Source of the DNA: an uncultured Alkalilimnicola sp.
Lineage (GTDB): Bacteria; Pseudomonadota; Gammaproteobacteria; Nitrococcales; AK92
Length of the DNA stretch: 64,000 bases
NCBI GenBank assembly: GCA_937951875.1
Contig: CALGAN010000056.1
Span: 31,358-95,357, forward strand
Direction: 5' to 3'
The notes under the pieces are model-generated. The model saw only the letters and a list, made by a program, of their open reading frames with translations. It made no database searches and was not told the origin of the DNA. Numbering within the stretch: the stretch's first letter is position 1; each line of letters begins with the position of its first letter. The position numbers and the translations under genes are program-made. Below, one piece after another: positions 10,056 through 19,460 of this stretch.

Positions 10056-12638
10056 TCAGAACGGCAGCGCCAGGTCCGGCTTGACCGCCTGCAGCCGCGC
10101 GCGCATGTCCGCTTGCAGGCGCGCCAGCGCCTCCTGGTCCGCGGCCTCGAAGCGCAGCACCAGCTTCGGCTCGGTGTTGGAGGCGCGCACCAGCACCCAG
10201 CCGTCCGGGAAGTCGGCGCGCACGCCGTCCACCATGGTCAGGCGCGCTTGCTCGAAATCCGCCAGCAGCCGCTTCTCCAGCGCCTTCATGATCCGGTTCG
10301 GCTCGCCCTCCGCCAGCGTCAGCCGGATCTCCGGCGTACCCACCGACTCCGGCAGCTCGGCGAACACCTCGGCCGAGGAGCGGCCGTCCTGCGACAGCAG
10401 TTCGAGCAGGCGCGCGCCGGCGTAGATGGCATCGTCGAAGCCGTACCAGCGGTCGGCGAAGAAGATATGGCCGCTCATGTCGCCGCCCAGCGGCGCGCCC
10501 AGTTCCGCCACCTTGCTGCGGATCAGCGAGTGGCCGGTCTTCCACATCACCGGCACGCCGGCGTTGTCGGTGATCACCTCGGCCAGCTTGGCCGAGCACT
10601 TGACGTCGAACACGACGTCGGCGCCCGGGTGGCGGGCCAGCACGTCGGCGGCGAACAGCATCAGCTGCCGATCGGCCCAAATCACCTTGCCGCTGGAATC
10701 GACCACGCCCAGCCGGTCGCCGTCGCCGTCGAAAGCCAGCCCCAGATCGGCGCCCTGCAACCGCACCAGGCTGATCAACGCCTCCAGGTTGTCGCGCACG
10801 GTCGGATCCGGATGGTGGTTGGGGAAGTAGCCGTCGACCTCGCAGAACAGCTCCTCCACCTCGCAGCCCATGGCGCGGAACACCTGCGGCGCCACCACGC
10901 CGGCCACGCCGTTGCCGCAATCGACGACGATGCGCAGCGGCCGGTGCAGGGTCACGTCCTGGACGATGCGCTCGATGTAATGCGGCAGCACGTCGTGGCG
11001 GCTGACCGAGCCCGCGCCCTGGGCGAACGGCCCGTAGGCGGCGAGCCGGCCCAGCTCCTGGATGGCCTCGCTCGACAGGCTCTGCCCGCCGAGCACGATC
11101 TTGAGGCCGTTGTAATCGCGCGGGTTATGGCTGCCGGTGACCATCACCCCGGCGCCGGTGCCGAGATGGAAGGTGGCGAAGTTCATCACCGGCGTCGGCA
11201 CCTGGCCGATGTCGAACACCGTGCGGCCGGTGGCCACCAGGCCTTCGATCAGCGCCTGCGCCAGCTCCGGGCTGGACAGGCGGCCGTCGCGCCCGACCAC
11301 CACTTCGAGCTGATCGCTGGCCGCCATACGGGTGCCGATGGCCATGCCCAGCCGCCGCACCACGTCCACGTCCAGACCGGCGCCGACCACGCCGCGGATG
11401 TCGTAGGCGCGCAGGATCACCGGGTCGATCTCCACCAGGGTCGGCTTGGCCTTGGTCGGCGGCTCCGGTTCTGGTTCCGGCTCGGGTGGCGGCGCCACCT
11501 CCAGCGCGCTCGCGACCGGCGCCGGCTGCTGCTCCGGTACCGGGATCGTCCGCACCTCCATGCCCTGCTCCGGGCTCGTCGCCGCGGCCGGCGGGTTGGC
11601 GCGCGCCGGGACGGGCGCCGCCACCGACTCGCTCAGCCGCCGCGCCTCGCCGAGCAAGGCGGTGATCATGGGCGCCAGCTCGCGCAGGCGCGCCGAATAG
11701 TCGCTGCCGACCTTGCCCGCGGCCGCTTCCTGCACCAGCCGGACCGCGGTCCTGCCGTCGGCGAGCAGCCGCCGGCGCAGCAGGACGAACGCCGCCGCGA
11801 CAGCCGCCAGCAGCGCCAGCAGCGCGGCGGCCGGAATGGCCAGCTCGGCCGGGGCGAGCCCGGTCCCGTGGCCGGGAACCCCGCGGTACTCCAGCGCCCA
11901 GCGGCTCTGCGGAATCGTGTGCCGATAGCTGGCGCCGCCCTGGTCGTTACCGCTGGCGGCGAGCACGACCGCCCCCTGACGCAGCTCGACGCGGCCGCTC
12001 CACGGCCCGCGCAGCGCGGTCTCCAGCATCTTGACCGGATAGCTCAGGATCAGGTGGCCCAATACCTCGCCCTGCGCGCCGTGCACCGGCTGCAACAGGT
12101 TGACGTGCGCGCCGGACTGGCCCGGCAGATGCACCTCGGCCGGCTGCGGCTTCCTGTCCTGCTCCGCCCGGCGCATCATGTCGAGCAGGGCATAGCCGAT
12201 CGGCGGATTCTGCGTCAGATCCGGCTGATTCACGCCCGCCGGCAACACCAGCAACCGCAGCGCGCCCGGGAAGGCGGCCAGGTATTCCGCCTGCAGCGCA
12301 TCCAGCTCGGCGCGCTCGCCATCCGCCAGCGCCGTCGTCAGCCGCGGCTGGTCGGCCAGCTGCGCCAGCGACGTGAACTCCCTCTGCAGCCGCCCGCTCA
12401 CCCGCGCCGCGAGCAGCTCGGCGGTCCGCTCCTCCAGCTGCGCCAGCGTCTGGTCCCGCACTTGGGCGGCGTTGCGCAGCGCGGTGACGGTCACCGCGCC
12501 GATCGCCAGCACCGCCACCAGCGCCAGCACCGCCGCGTACAGCCAGATGCTCAACGCCCGACCGCCGCGTTCACCGGCGTTCTCCTTCGGCTTGCCCTTC
12601 GCCTTGGGGTTGCGCAGTGCCAGCGGTTTCAGCTTCAT
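10056..12638 (-). CDS. algC: Phosphomannomutase/phosphoglucomutase with membrane-anchored N-terminal extension
   Basis: Interconverts hexose 1- and 6-phosphates for LPS and exopolysaccharide precursors. The C-terminal 460 or so residues are AlgC: VVGRDGRLS, the phosphoserine loop TGSHNPRDYNG (Ser503) and the Mg-binding DGDGDRLGVVD. The N-terminal 390 residues are an extra module: a basic cytosolic stretch, a membrane segment (about 31-55), a periplasmic-type sensor-like region, a second hydrophobic segment (about 265-290), then a Pro/Glu-rich linker. Pseudomonas algC loci are also reported with such a long N-terminus. The upstream dut stop is only 9 bp away, so it is probably in the coaBC-dut-algC-argB operon. 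Confidence 0.9.
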   Translation of the reverse strand: MKLKPLALRNPKAKGKPKENAGERGGRALSIWLYAAVLALVAVLAIGAVTVTALRNAAQVRDQTLAQLEERTAELLAARVSGRLQREFTSLAQLADQPRLTTALADGERAELDALQAEYLAAFPGALRLLVLPAGVNQPDLTQNPPIGYALLDMMRRAEQDRKPQPAEVHLPGQSGAHVNLLQPVHGAQGEVLGHLILSYPVKMLETALRGPWSGRVELRQGAVVLAASGNDQGGASYRHTIPQSRWALEYRGVPGHGTGLAPAELAIPAAALLALLAAVAAAFVLLRRRLLADGRTAVRLVQEAAAGKVGSDYSARLRELAPMITALLGEARRLSESVAAPVPARANPPAAATSPEQGMEVRTIPVPEQQPAPVASALEVAPPPEPEPEPEPPTKAKPTLVEIDPVILRAYDIRGVVGAGLDVDVVRRLGMAIGTRMAASDQLEVVVGRDGRLSSPELAQALIEGLVATGRTVFDIGQVPTPVMNFATFHLGTGAGVMVTGSHNPRDYNGLKIVLGGQSLSSEAIQELGRLAAYGPFAQGAGSVSRHDVLPHYIERIVQDVTLHRPLRIVVDCGNGVAGVVAPQVFRAMGCEVEELFCEVDGYFPNHHPDPTVRDNLEALISLVRLQGADLGLAFDGDGDRLGVVDSSGKVIWADRQLMLFAADVLARHPGADVVFDVKCSAKLAEVITDNAGVPVMWKTGHSLIRSKVAELGAPLGGDMSGHIFFADRWYGFDDAIYAGARLLELLSQDGRSSAEVFAELPESVGTPEIRLTLAEGEPNRIMKALEKRLLADFEQARLTMVDGVRADFPDGWVLVRASNTEPKLVLRFEAADQEALARLQADMRARLQAVKPDLALPF

Positions 12639-12647
12639 GCCCCCTCC

Positions 12648-13103
12648 TCAGTGGCGTCCGGAGTGGCCGAATCCGCCCTCGCCGCGCGCGGTCGGCGCAA
12701 ACTCCTCGACTTGCTCGAACTCGGCCCGCACCACCGGCACCAGCACCAGCTGCGCGATGCGCTCGCCGGGCTGGATGGTGAAGCTGTCGCGGCCGCGGTT
12801 CCAGACCGAGATGAAGATCTGACCTTGGTAATCGGAATCGATCAGCCCGACCAGGTTGCCGAGCACGATGCCGTGCTTGTGGCCCAGGCCGGAGCGTGGC
12901 AGCACCACCGCCGCCAGCCCCGGATCGGCGATGTGCAGGGCGATGCCGCTAGGGATGAGCTCGCAGTCGCCCGGCTGCAGGGTGAGCGGCGCTTCCACGC
13001 AGGCGCGCAGGTCGAGGCCGGCGGAACCGTCGGTGGCGTAGCTGGGCAGTGGAAATTCGCGGCCGAGCCGCGGGTCGAGCAGCTTAAGCTGGATTTTTCG
13101 CAT
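12648..13103 (-). CDS. dut: dUTP diphosphatase
   Basis: Trimeric dUTPase hydrolysing dUTP to dUMP and PPi, which keeps uracil out of DNA and feeds dTMP synthesis. It has 151 residues, like E. coli Dut. All five motifs are visible, including the SAGLDLRAC and RSGLGHKHGI loops, GLIDSDYQG with the catalytic Asp, and the C-terminal RGEGGFGHSGRH P-loop-like arm. The ATG at 13103 overlaps the end of coaBC by 20 bp, implying translational coupling. Confidence 0.96.
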   Translation of the reverse strand: MRKIQLKLLDPRLGREFPLPSYATDGSAGLDLRACVEAPLTLQPGDCELIPSGIALHIADPGLAAVVLPRSGLGHKHGIVLGNLVGLIDSDYQGQIFISVWNRGRDSFTIQPGERIAQLVLVPVVRAEFEQVEEFAPTARGEGGFGHSGRH

Positions 13104-14280
13104 GGTAGCGTTCGGCGATGAGTTGCACGAGGTCGACCGCCAGCTGCTGCTTGTCCTTCGGCCCCAGGCTGACGTGCCCCCCCTCCCAGAACACCTCCAG
13201 GGCGTTGTCGTCGGCGTCGAAGCCGGCGCCGCCGCCCACCCAGTTGGCAGCAACCATGTCCAGCCGCTTGCGCCGGCGCTTGTCCTCGGCGTAGGCGGCC
13301 AGATCGTGGGTTTCGGCGGCGAAGCCGACCGTGAATGGCGGCTGCGGCAGCGCCGCCACGGTCTGCAGGATGTCGGTGGTGCGCTCCAGGGCGAGCGAGA
13401 GGTTCTCGTCCTTTTTCTTGATCTTGACGTCCGCGACCTGCGCCGGCCGGTAGTCGGCGACCGCCGCCGCGGCCACGAACACGTCGGCCTCGGCGACCCG
13501 CGCCATCACCGCCTCCAGCATCTGCGCGGCGGTCTCGACATCGATGCGCTCCACCCCGACGGGGGTCGGCTGCGCCGACGGACCGGCCACCAGGATCACC
13601 CGCGCGCCGGCGCGCTGCGCCGCGGCGGCCACCGCGAAGCCCATCTTGCCGGAGCTGCGGTTGGTGATGTAGCGCACCGGATCGATCGGCTCGCGGGTCG
13701 GCCCGGCGGTGATCAGCACGGTGCGCCCGCGCAGCGGCCCCGCCGGCGGCTCGGCCAGCGCGGCGACGATCTGCAGCGGCTCGAGCATCCGCCCCTCGCC
13801 CACCTCGCCGCAAGCCTGCTCGCCCGAGGCCGGCCCCAGCAGGCGCACGCCGCGCTGCTCGAGCAGCCGGCAGTTGGCCTGGGTGGCGGCATTGCGCCAC
13901 ATGATCCGGTTCATGGCCGGCGCCAGCACCAGCGGGGCCTCGGTAGCCAGGCACAGCGTGGTGAGCAGGTCGTCGGCGAAGCCGTGCGCCAGCCGGGCGA
14001 TGAGATCGGCGCTGGCCGGCGCGATCAGCACCAGATCGGCCCAGCGCGCCAGCTCGATATGGCCCATGGCCGCCTCGGCCTGCGGGTCGAGCAGGTCGAG
14101 ATGCACCGGATTGCCCGACAGGGCCTGGAAGGTCAGCGGACCGACGAAATTCGTGGCCGCCTTGGTCATCACCACCCGCACTTCGGCGCCGGCCTCACGC
14201 AGGCGGCGCACCAGGTCGGCGCTTTTGTAGGCGGCGATTCCGCCGCTTACCCCCAAAACAATCTTGCGTTGCGAAAGCAC
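13084..14280 (-). CDS. coaBC: Bifunctional phosphopantothenoylcysteine decarboxylase/synthetase
   Basis: Makes 4'-phosphopantetheine for coenzyme A. The N-terminal CoaC flavoprotein half has VLGVSGGIAAYK, MGHIELARWADL with the catalytic His, PAMNRIMW and the SGEQACGEVGEGRM Cys loop. The C-terminal CoaB half has ITAGPTREPIDPVRYITNR and SSGKMG. With the GTG start at 14280 the product is 398 residues, the family norm; the only ATG alternative, at 14346, adds 22 residues without family resemblance and intrudes into the radC promoter region. Confidence 0.93.
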   Translation of the reverse strand: MLSQRKIVLGVSGGIAAYKSADLVRRLREAGAEVRVVMTKAATNFVGPLTFQALSGNPVHLDLLDPQAEAAMGHIELARWADLVLIAPASADLIARLAHGFADDLLTTLCLATEAPLVLAPAMNRIMWRNAATQANCRLLEQRGVRLLGPASGEQACGEVGEGRMLEPLQIVAALAEPPAGPLRGRTVLITAGPTREPIDPVRYITNRSSGKMGFAVAAAAQRAGARVILVAGPSAQPTPVGVERIDVETAAQMLEAVMARVAEADVFVAAAAVADYRPAQVADVKIKKKDENLSLALERTTDILQTVAALPQPPFTVGFAAETHDLAAYAEDKRRRKRLDMVAANWVGGGAGFDADDNALEVFWEGGHVSLGPKDKQQLAVDLVQLIAERYHAKNPA

Positions 14281-14408
14281 TGCCGTTCTGCCGATGCCGC
14301 TGAACTGGCGACAGGTTAACCGAAAGCCCCGGTGCGGCAAAGGCAAGCGGTTGGGCGCTGTGCTACATACACCCTTCCGGAAACATAACGAGACCAGGAG
14401 GTCAAACC

Positions 14409-15083
14409 GTGGCTATCACCGATTGGCCCTTGGCCGAGCGGCCACGCGAGAAGCTGCTGCGGCTCGGGCCGCAAAGTCTCTCCGACGCCGAGCTGCTCGC
14501 CATTTTCCTGCGCACCGGCGTACCGGGCATGACCGCGGTCGATCTGGCGCGGCAGCTGCTGAGCGCCTTCGGCGGCCTGCGCGGGCTGCTGGAGGCCGAT
14601 CTGAACCAGTTTCAGCGCCACGCTGGGCTCGGCCCGGCCAAGTTCGCGCAGCTGCAGGCGGTGCTGGAGATGGCGCGCCGCCATCTATGGGAGCGTCTGC
14701 AGCGCGGCGAGGCGCTGTCCAACCCGGCCGACACGCGGCAATTCCTGCTGGCGCGGCTGCGCCACCATCCGCACGAGGTGTTCGCCTGCCTGCTGCTGGA
14801 CAACCGCCACCGCGTGATCGCGTTCGAGGAGCTGTTTCGCGGCACCATCGACGCCGCCAGCGTCTACCCGCGCGAGGTGGTGAAGCTGGCGCTGGCGCGC
14901 AACGCCGCCGCGGTGATCCTCGCCCACAACCACCCTTCCGGCGTGGCCGAGCCCAGCCGCGCCGACGAGCTGCTCACCCACCGCCTGCGCGATGCGCTGG
15001 CGCTGGTGGACATCCGGCTGCTGGACCATTTCGTGATCGGCGACGGCGAGGCGGTGTCTTTCGCGGAGCGGGGCTTGATCTGA
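14409..15083 (+). CDS. radC: RadC family JAB-domain protein
   Basis: A 224-residue protein with an N-terminal helix-hairpin-helix region (about 15-75) and a C-terminal JAMM/JAB metalloprotease-like fold carrying AHNHPSG and the downstream EPSRAD Asp. The family was named for DNA repair but its biochemical function remains unclear. A GTG start at 14409 follows AGGAGG with a 7-nt spacer. It is divergent from coaBC, a conserved arrangement in gammaproteobacteria. Confidence 0.93.
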   Translation: MAITDWPLAERPREKLLRLGPQSLSDAELLAIFLRTGVPGMTAVDLARQLLSAFGGLRGLLEADLNQFQRHAGLGPAKFAQLQAVLEMARRHLWERLQRGEALSNPADTRQFLLARLRHHPHEVFACLLLDNRHRVIAFEELFRGTIDAASVYPREVVKLALARNAAAVILAHNHPSGVAEPSRADELLTHRLRDALALVDIRLLDHFVIGDGEAVSFAERGLI

Positions 15084-15204
15084 GCGCGGCGAGCGCCCAG
15101 GCTGGGCCTGTCGCCAGCGCGCGGCCCCGTCGTCGAGGCGGGTGGGGAGCGCGCGCATCGAATCCGGCCCGTCAAGCGGCGGGCCGGCAACCAGGGGAGA
15201 AACC

Positions 15205-15447
15205 ATGATCCGCACCATCGCCGACGACAGCGGCCGCCAGTGGGACATCACCGTGGGGCGCGAGTCCTACGGTATGCAGATGCTGCTGTTCTTCCCCAAG
15301 GACGGCGGCGGCGTGCGCAAGGCGATGATGACCTCCATCACCCGCCTGGACGCCGACCGCGAGCTGGCGGAGCTGGACGAGGCGACGCTGCGCGAACGCC
15401 TGGCCCAGTCGGTGCCTTGGGAATCGCCGACACCATTCGGCGGCTGA
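15205..15447 (+). CDS. Hypothetical small protein (80 aa)
   Basis: Begins at an ATG preceded by GGGGAGA. The product opens MIRTIADDSGRQWDITVGRE and contains GMQMLLFFPKDGG, suggesting a small alpha/beta cytosolic protein without signal peptide or membrane segment. I do not recognise the family. It follows radC by about 120 bp and converges on rpoH. Composition and codon use look like its neighbours, which supports its being a gene. Confidence 0.65.
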   Translation: MIRTIADDSGRQWDITVGRESYGMQMLLFFPKDGGGVRKAMMTSITRLDADRELAELDEATLRERLAQSVPWESPTPFGG

Positions 15448-15499
15448 CTGCGCCGGCCCAGCGGCGGCCGGCGGGCCGCTTGCGGCATGGGCGTTCTTG

Positions 15500-16372
15500 C
15501 TACGCCTGCATCGCCGCCTGCAGCTTCTTCATAGCGTTCTTCTCGAGCTGACGGATGCGCTCGGCCGAGACGTGGTAGTCGTCCGCCAGCTCCTGCAGCG
15601 AGGATTTCTGCTCACCCAGCCAGCGGCGGGTGACGATGTCGCGCGAGCGCTCGTCCAGAGTCTGCAGGGCCTGATGCAGGGCCTGGGACTGCTGGCTGCG
15701 CCAGTCGTCGTCCTCGATCTGCTCGGCCGGGTCCATGCCGTCGCTTTCCAAATAGGCGGCCGGCGCGCGGATCAGGCTGTCCTCGTCTTCCTCGTCGGGC
15801 CGGGCCTCGAAGCCAATGTCCTGCCCCGACAACCGCGACTCCATCTCCAGCACGGTCTCCGGCTTGACCCGCAGATCCTCGGCCACCGCCTTCACTTCTT
15901 CGTAGCTGAGCCAGCCCAACCGCTTCTTACGGCCGCGCAGATTGAAGAAGAGCTTGCGTTGGGCCTTAGTCGTCGCCACTTTCACTATGCGCCAGTTGCG
16001 CAGGATGAATTCGTGGATCTCGGCGCGGATCCAGTGCACGGCGAAGGAGACCAGCCGGACCTTCACGTCCGGATCGAAGCGTTTCACGGCCTTCATCAGG
16101 CCGATGTTGCCTTCCTGGATCAGATCCGCCAGCGGCAAGCCGTATCCGGTGTACGAGCGAGCGATATGAACGACGAAGCGCAGATGCGACATGACCAGCT
16201 GGCGCGCGGCCTGCAGATCCTGGTCCCGGCGGTAACGCACGGCCAGCTCGTACTCCTCCTCCGCGCTGAGCATGGGAACGCGGTTGACCGCGTGGATGTA
16301 GGCCTCCTCGCTACCGACGTGCAACGGCAGGCGAGCGGTCTGTGCGGTGATGACGACGGTACTGCTTTCCAT
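15500..16372 (-). CDS. rpoH: RNA polymerase heat-shock sigma factor sigma-32
   Basis: Directs transcription of chaperone and protease genes. At 290 residues it is the usual length (E. coli 284). Region 2 contains HLRFVVHIARSYTGYGLP and GNIGLMKAVKRFDP. The RpoH box (QRKLFFNLR, residues 138-146), which separates RpoH from other group 2/3 sigmas, is intact. Region 4 ends with a helix-turn-helix (LQELADDYHVSAERIRQLE). It is the last gene of a ftsY-ftsE-ftsX-rpoH cluster. AAGGGAAGGG precedes the ATG. Confidence 0.97.
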   Translation of the reverse strand: MESSTVVITAQTARLPLHVGSEEAYIHAVNRVPMLSAEEEYELAVRYRRDQDLQAARQLVMSHLRFVVHIARSYTGYGLPLADLIQEGNIGLMKAVKRFDPDVKVRLVSFAVHWIRAEIHEFILRNWRIVKVATTKAQRKLFFNLRGRKKRLGWLSYEEVKAVAEDLRVKPETVLEMESRLSGQDIGFEARPDEEDEDSLIRAPAAYLESDGMDPAEQIEDDDWRSQQSQALHQALQTLDERSRDIVTRRWLGEQKSSLQELADDYHVSAERIRQLEKNAMKKLQAAMQA

Positions 16373-16559
16373 TTCGCACCCTTCCCTTGGTTTTGGCTCT
16401 CCGCGGGTATGTCGCTACCCGGTTCGCCAGCCGCGTCCTGCGGTCTTGACGACTCCTCACTCTGGCGGTGAGACGGAGCGAATGACTCGTTCCCTTGAGT
16501 CGAAGCATAGCCAGCCAGGGCGGCGCGCTGAATCGGGGAATCCCCCGTTTTTGCCCTGG

Positions 16560-16586
16560 GTCCAGCCCTAGGCAGGCGGGCTGGAC
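16560..16586. other. Hairpin in the ftsX-rpoH gap
   Basis: Perfect 9-bp stem GTCCAGCCC (16560-16568) and GGGCTGGAC (16578-16586) with a 9-base loop. A second small hairpin (CGGGG-AAT-CCCCG then TTTTT) lies at about 16534-16552, U-rich on the plus strand. The 264-bp gap presumably holds the rpoH promoter; I could not place its -35/-10 elements with confidence. Confidence 0.35.
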
Positions 16587-16636
16587 TATTTAATGAAAAG
16601 CTGAAACTCCTGGCCGGATGAGGGGCGCGCGCCGGT

Positions 16637-17569
16637 TCAGCGCGGTTCTATCGAGGCGAGATGACGGCCCACCGCCAGCCAGGCGCCGAGCAGGCCGAGC
16701 GCGGCGCCGGTCAGCAGCAGCTTGCCCAGACCGTCGAAGCCCAAGCCGCCGAGGCTGTAGCCGCTGCCGTATAGCGCCGCCAGCTCCCGCGCCGGCCCGG
16801 CCAGCAGCAGGCGGGCCGCCTCCACCAGCACGGCGGCCAGCAGCGCGCCGGCCACGCCGTACCACAGCCCCTCGTAGAGGAAGGGCCGGCGGATGAAGGC
16901 GTCGGTGCCGCCGATGAGCTTGATCAGCACGATTTCCTCACGCCGGTTGAGGAAGTCCAGACGGATGGTGTTGCCGACCACCAGGATCACCGCCACCGCC
17001 AGCAGCCCGGTCACCACCCAGATGCCGCGCCGCAACAGCTTGAGGAAGGCGTGCAGCCGCTGCACCCAGGCGCTGTCGAGCTGCACCAGCGCCACCTGCG
17101 GCAGCGCCCGCAACCGCGCCGCCAGACTCTCCAGCCGCTCGGGGTCGAGCTCCGCTCGCGGCTCGATCACGATCACCGGCGGCAGCGGATTGTCATCGAG
17201 CAGCTCCAGCACGTCGTCGAAGCCCGAGGCGCGGCGGAACTCCGCGAGCGCTTCCTCGGGGGCGATCACCCGCGTCGACCGGATCTGCGGATCGGCCGCC
17301 AGCTCGCGCGCCAGCGCCCGGTAGCGCTCGGCGGCGACCTCCTTGCGCACGAACAGCGACAGCCGCGGACCGCTGTCCCAGTCGCCCGCGAGATTGCCGA
17401 CATTGGCCAGCAGCAGCAGGAAGCCGGTGGGCAGCGCCAGGGAGATGCCGATCACGCCGGCGGTCAGCAGGCTCGGCAGTGGCGCCCGGTACAGGCGGCC
17501 GAGCGCGCCGACCAACGCCCGCGCGTGCGCCGCGAGGAAACCGGCCAGGCGCTTGCGCCACGCCGCCAT
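16637..17569 (-). CDS. ftsX: Cell division protein FtsX
   Basis: Permease-like partner of FtsE that activates peptidoglycan hydrolases at the septum. The 310-residue product has four hydrophobic segments (about 38-60, 185-208, 235-262, 280-302) and a periplasmic loop between the first two that starts near RLSLFVRKEVAAERY. The conserved NRREEIVLIKLIGGTDAFIRRPF stretch follows the second segment. Its ATG overlaps the ftsE stop (TGATG), so the two are coupled. Confidence 0.95.
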   Translation of the reverse strand: MAAWRKRLAGFLAAHARALVGALGRLYRAPLPSLLTAGVIGISLALPTGFLLLLANVGNLAGDWDSGPRLSLFVRKEVAAERYRALARELAADPQIRSTRVIAPEEALAEFRRASGFDDVLELLDDNPLPPVIVIEPRAELDPERLESLAARLRALPQVALVQLDSAWVQRLHAFLKLLRRGIWVVTGLLAVAVILVVGNTIRLDFLNRREEIVLIKLIGGTDAFIRRPFLYEGLWYGVAGALLAAVLVEAARLLLAGPARELAALYGSGYSLGGLGFDGLGKLLLTGAALGLLGAWLAVGRHLASIEPR

Positions 17570-18243
17570 CAGCCGGCTCTCCCCGGCCAGTCGTCGATCA
17601 GCCGGCCCTGCTCCAGGGTCAGCACCCGGTGGCCGAGGCGGCGGATCAAGCCCAGATCGTGGCTGGCGATGATCACCGTCACGCCGACCCGGTTGAAGTC
17701 CTGGAACAGACGCATGATCTCCTCGGACAGCTTCGGATCGAGGTTGCCGGTGGGCTCGTCGGCGATCAGGATCGGCGGCCGGCTGACCACGGCGCGGGCG
17801 ATGCCGACCCGCTGCTGCTCGCCGCCGGACAGCGTCTCCGGATAGGCCTGCTCCTTGCCGAGCAACCCCACCTTGTCCAGCGCCGCCCGCACCCGGCGCT
17901 GGATCTCGGCGTGCGGCATGCCGTCGATCACCAGCGGCAGGGCCACATTGTCGAACACGGTGCGGTCGTACAGCAGCCGCGAGTCCTGGAAGATCATGCC
18001 GATGCGCCGGCGCAGCTGCGGGATGCGGCGGCGGCCGAAGCGCGCCAGGTTGGCCTTGGCCACCAGCACCTGGCCGCTGGTCGGTCGCTCCAGCAGCGGA
18101 ATGAGCCGCAGCAGCGTGCTCTTGCCGGCGCCGGAGTGGCCGGTGACGAACACCATCTCGCCCTGACCGATGGTCAAGGTGACGCCGCGCAGCGCCTCGT
18201 AGCCGTTGGGGTAGCGCTTGCTGACGTTCTCGAAGCGGATCAT
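17569..18243 (-). CDS. ftsE: Cell division ATP-binding protein FtsE
   Basis: ABC-type ATPase of the FtsEX complex. It has 224 residues with Walker A GHSGAGKSTLL, signature LSGGEQQRVGIARA and Walker B LIADEPTGNLD. The start MIRFENVSKRYPNGYEALRG at 18243 matches the family exactly; longer upstream reading is the tail of ftsY in another frame. It lies 10 bp after ftsY and overlaps ftsX by one base. Confidence 0.97.
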   Translation of the reverse strand: MIRFENVSKRYPNGYEALRGVTLTIGQGEMVFVTGHSGAGKSTLLRLIPLLERPTSGQVLVAKANLARFGRRRIPQLRRRIGMIFQDSRLLYDRTVFDNVALPLVIDGMPHAEIQRRVRAALDKVGLLGKEQAYPETLSGGEQQRVGIARAVVSRPPILIADEPTGNLDPKLSEEIMRLFQDFNRVGVTVIIASHDLGLIRRLGHRVLTLEQGRLIDDWPGRAG

Positions 18244-18253
18244 ACCCGGCGGG

Positions 18254-19375
18254 TCAGCTGTCGGACTGAGGCTGATCCAGCAGCGCGGCGACGAACTCCT
18301 CGGCGTTGAACGGACGCAGATCCTCCACCCCTTCGCCGACACCGACGAAGCGGATCGGCAACTGCAGGGCCTGAGCGATGGCGAAGATGATGCCGCCCTT
18401 GGCGGTGCCGTCCAGCTTGGTCAGCACCACGCCGTTCAGCTCGATCGCCTCGTGGAACTTCCTGGCCTGGTTGAGGGCGTTCTGCCCGGTGCTGGCGTCC
18501 AGCACCAGCAGCGTCTCGTGCGGCGCGGTCGGATCCAGCTTGGCCAGCACCCGCTTGACCTTCTTGAGCTCCTCCATGAGGTTGGACTGGGTATGCAACC
18601 GCCCGGCGGTGTCGGCGATCAGCACGTCCACGCCGCGCGCCTTGGCCGCCTGCAGCGCATCGAAGATCACCGAGGCCGAGTCGGCCCCCGTGTGCTGCGC
18701 CACCACCGGCACCCGGCAGCGCTCGCCCCAGGCCTGCAGCTGCTCGACCGCGGCGGCGCGGAAGGTGTCGCCGGCGGCCAGCATCACCGACTTGCCCTGC
18801 GCGCGGAAGCGGTGCGCCAGCTTGCCGATGGTGGTGGTCTTGCCGGCGCCGTTGACGCCGACCACCAGCACCACGAACGGTCTGTGCGCCGAGTCGATCT
18901 CCAGCGGCTTGCTCACCGGCCGCAGGATGCCGGCCATGTTGTCGCGCAGCGCCTCGAACAGCGCCTGCACGTCCTTGAGCTGCTTGCGCCCGAGCCGCTC
19001 GGTGACGCCGGCGAGGATGCGCCCGGTGGCCTCGACACCGACGTCGGCCATCAGCAGGCGCGTCTCCAGCTCCTCCAGCAGCTCGTCGTCGATCTGCTTC
19101 TTGCCCAGGAACAGGCTGGCCAGCCCCTCGGTCATGCCGCCGCGGGTGCGGCTCAGGCCTTCCTTGAGGCGGGCGAACCAGCCCTTCTTGGCCGGCTCGG
19201 CGGGCGCCGGTTCGGCCTCCGGCACCACCGGCACCGGCCGTTCGACGACCGGTTCGGGCTGCGGCGCCGCCGCGGCCGGCGGCGCGACCGGCTCGGCGCC
19301 CGACGCCGGCGTCTGCTGCGGCTCGGCCGGCTTGGCGTCCTTGGCGGACTTACCCTTCTTGAAGAAACCCCACAT
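18254..19375 (-). CDS. ftsY: Signal recognition particle receptor FtsY
   Basis: GTPase that docks SRP-ribosome complexes at the SecYEG translocon. The 373-residue protein has an acidic, Pro/Ala/Glu-rich A domain (about 10-64), a KKGWFARLKEGLSRTR membrane-targeting helix, and the NG domain with G1 GVNGAGKTT (173-181), the insertion-box DTFRAAAVEQL, DTAGRLH and TKLDGTAKGG. It heads the ftsYEX-rpoH cluster and is divergent from the M16 peptidase genes. Confidence 0.97.
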   Translation of the reverse strand: MWGFFKKGKSAKDAKPAEPQQTPASGAEPVAPPAAAAPQPEPVVERPVPVVPEAEPAPAEPAKKGWFARLKEGLSRTRGGMTEGLASLFLGKKQIDDELLEELETRLLMADVGVEATGRILAGVTERLGRKQLKDVQALFEALRDNMAGILRPVSKPLEIDSAHRPFVVLVVGVNGAGKTTTIGKLAHRFRAQGKSVMLAAGDTFRAAAVEQLQAWGERCRVPVVAQHTGADSASVIFDALQAAKARGVDVLIADTAGRLHTQSNLMEELKKVKRVLAKLDPTAPHETLLVLDASTGQNALNQARKFHEAIELNGVVLTKLDGTAKGGIIFAIAQALQLPIRFVGVGEGVEDLRPFNAEEFVAALLDQPQSDS

Positions 19376-19460
19376 GGGTCGACACAGTCCTTATGGATGC
19401 TCGAAAACTGTGGGCTATCCTATCACTCCTTTCCGTGGCCCGGCGCCAGACGAGGAATTC

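Noticed and set aside
10113..13121. 1002-codon open frame antisense to algC/dut
   Set aside because: Crosses two well-defined genes and their gap; Arg/His/Gln-rich with no domain. GC-rich codon third positions suppress stops on the other strand.
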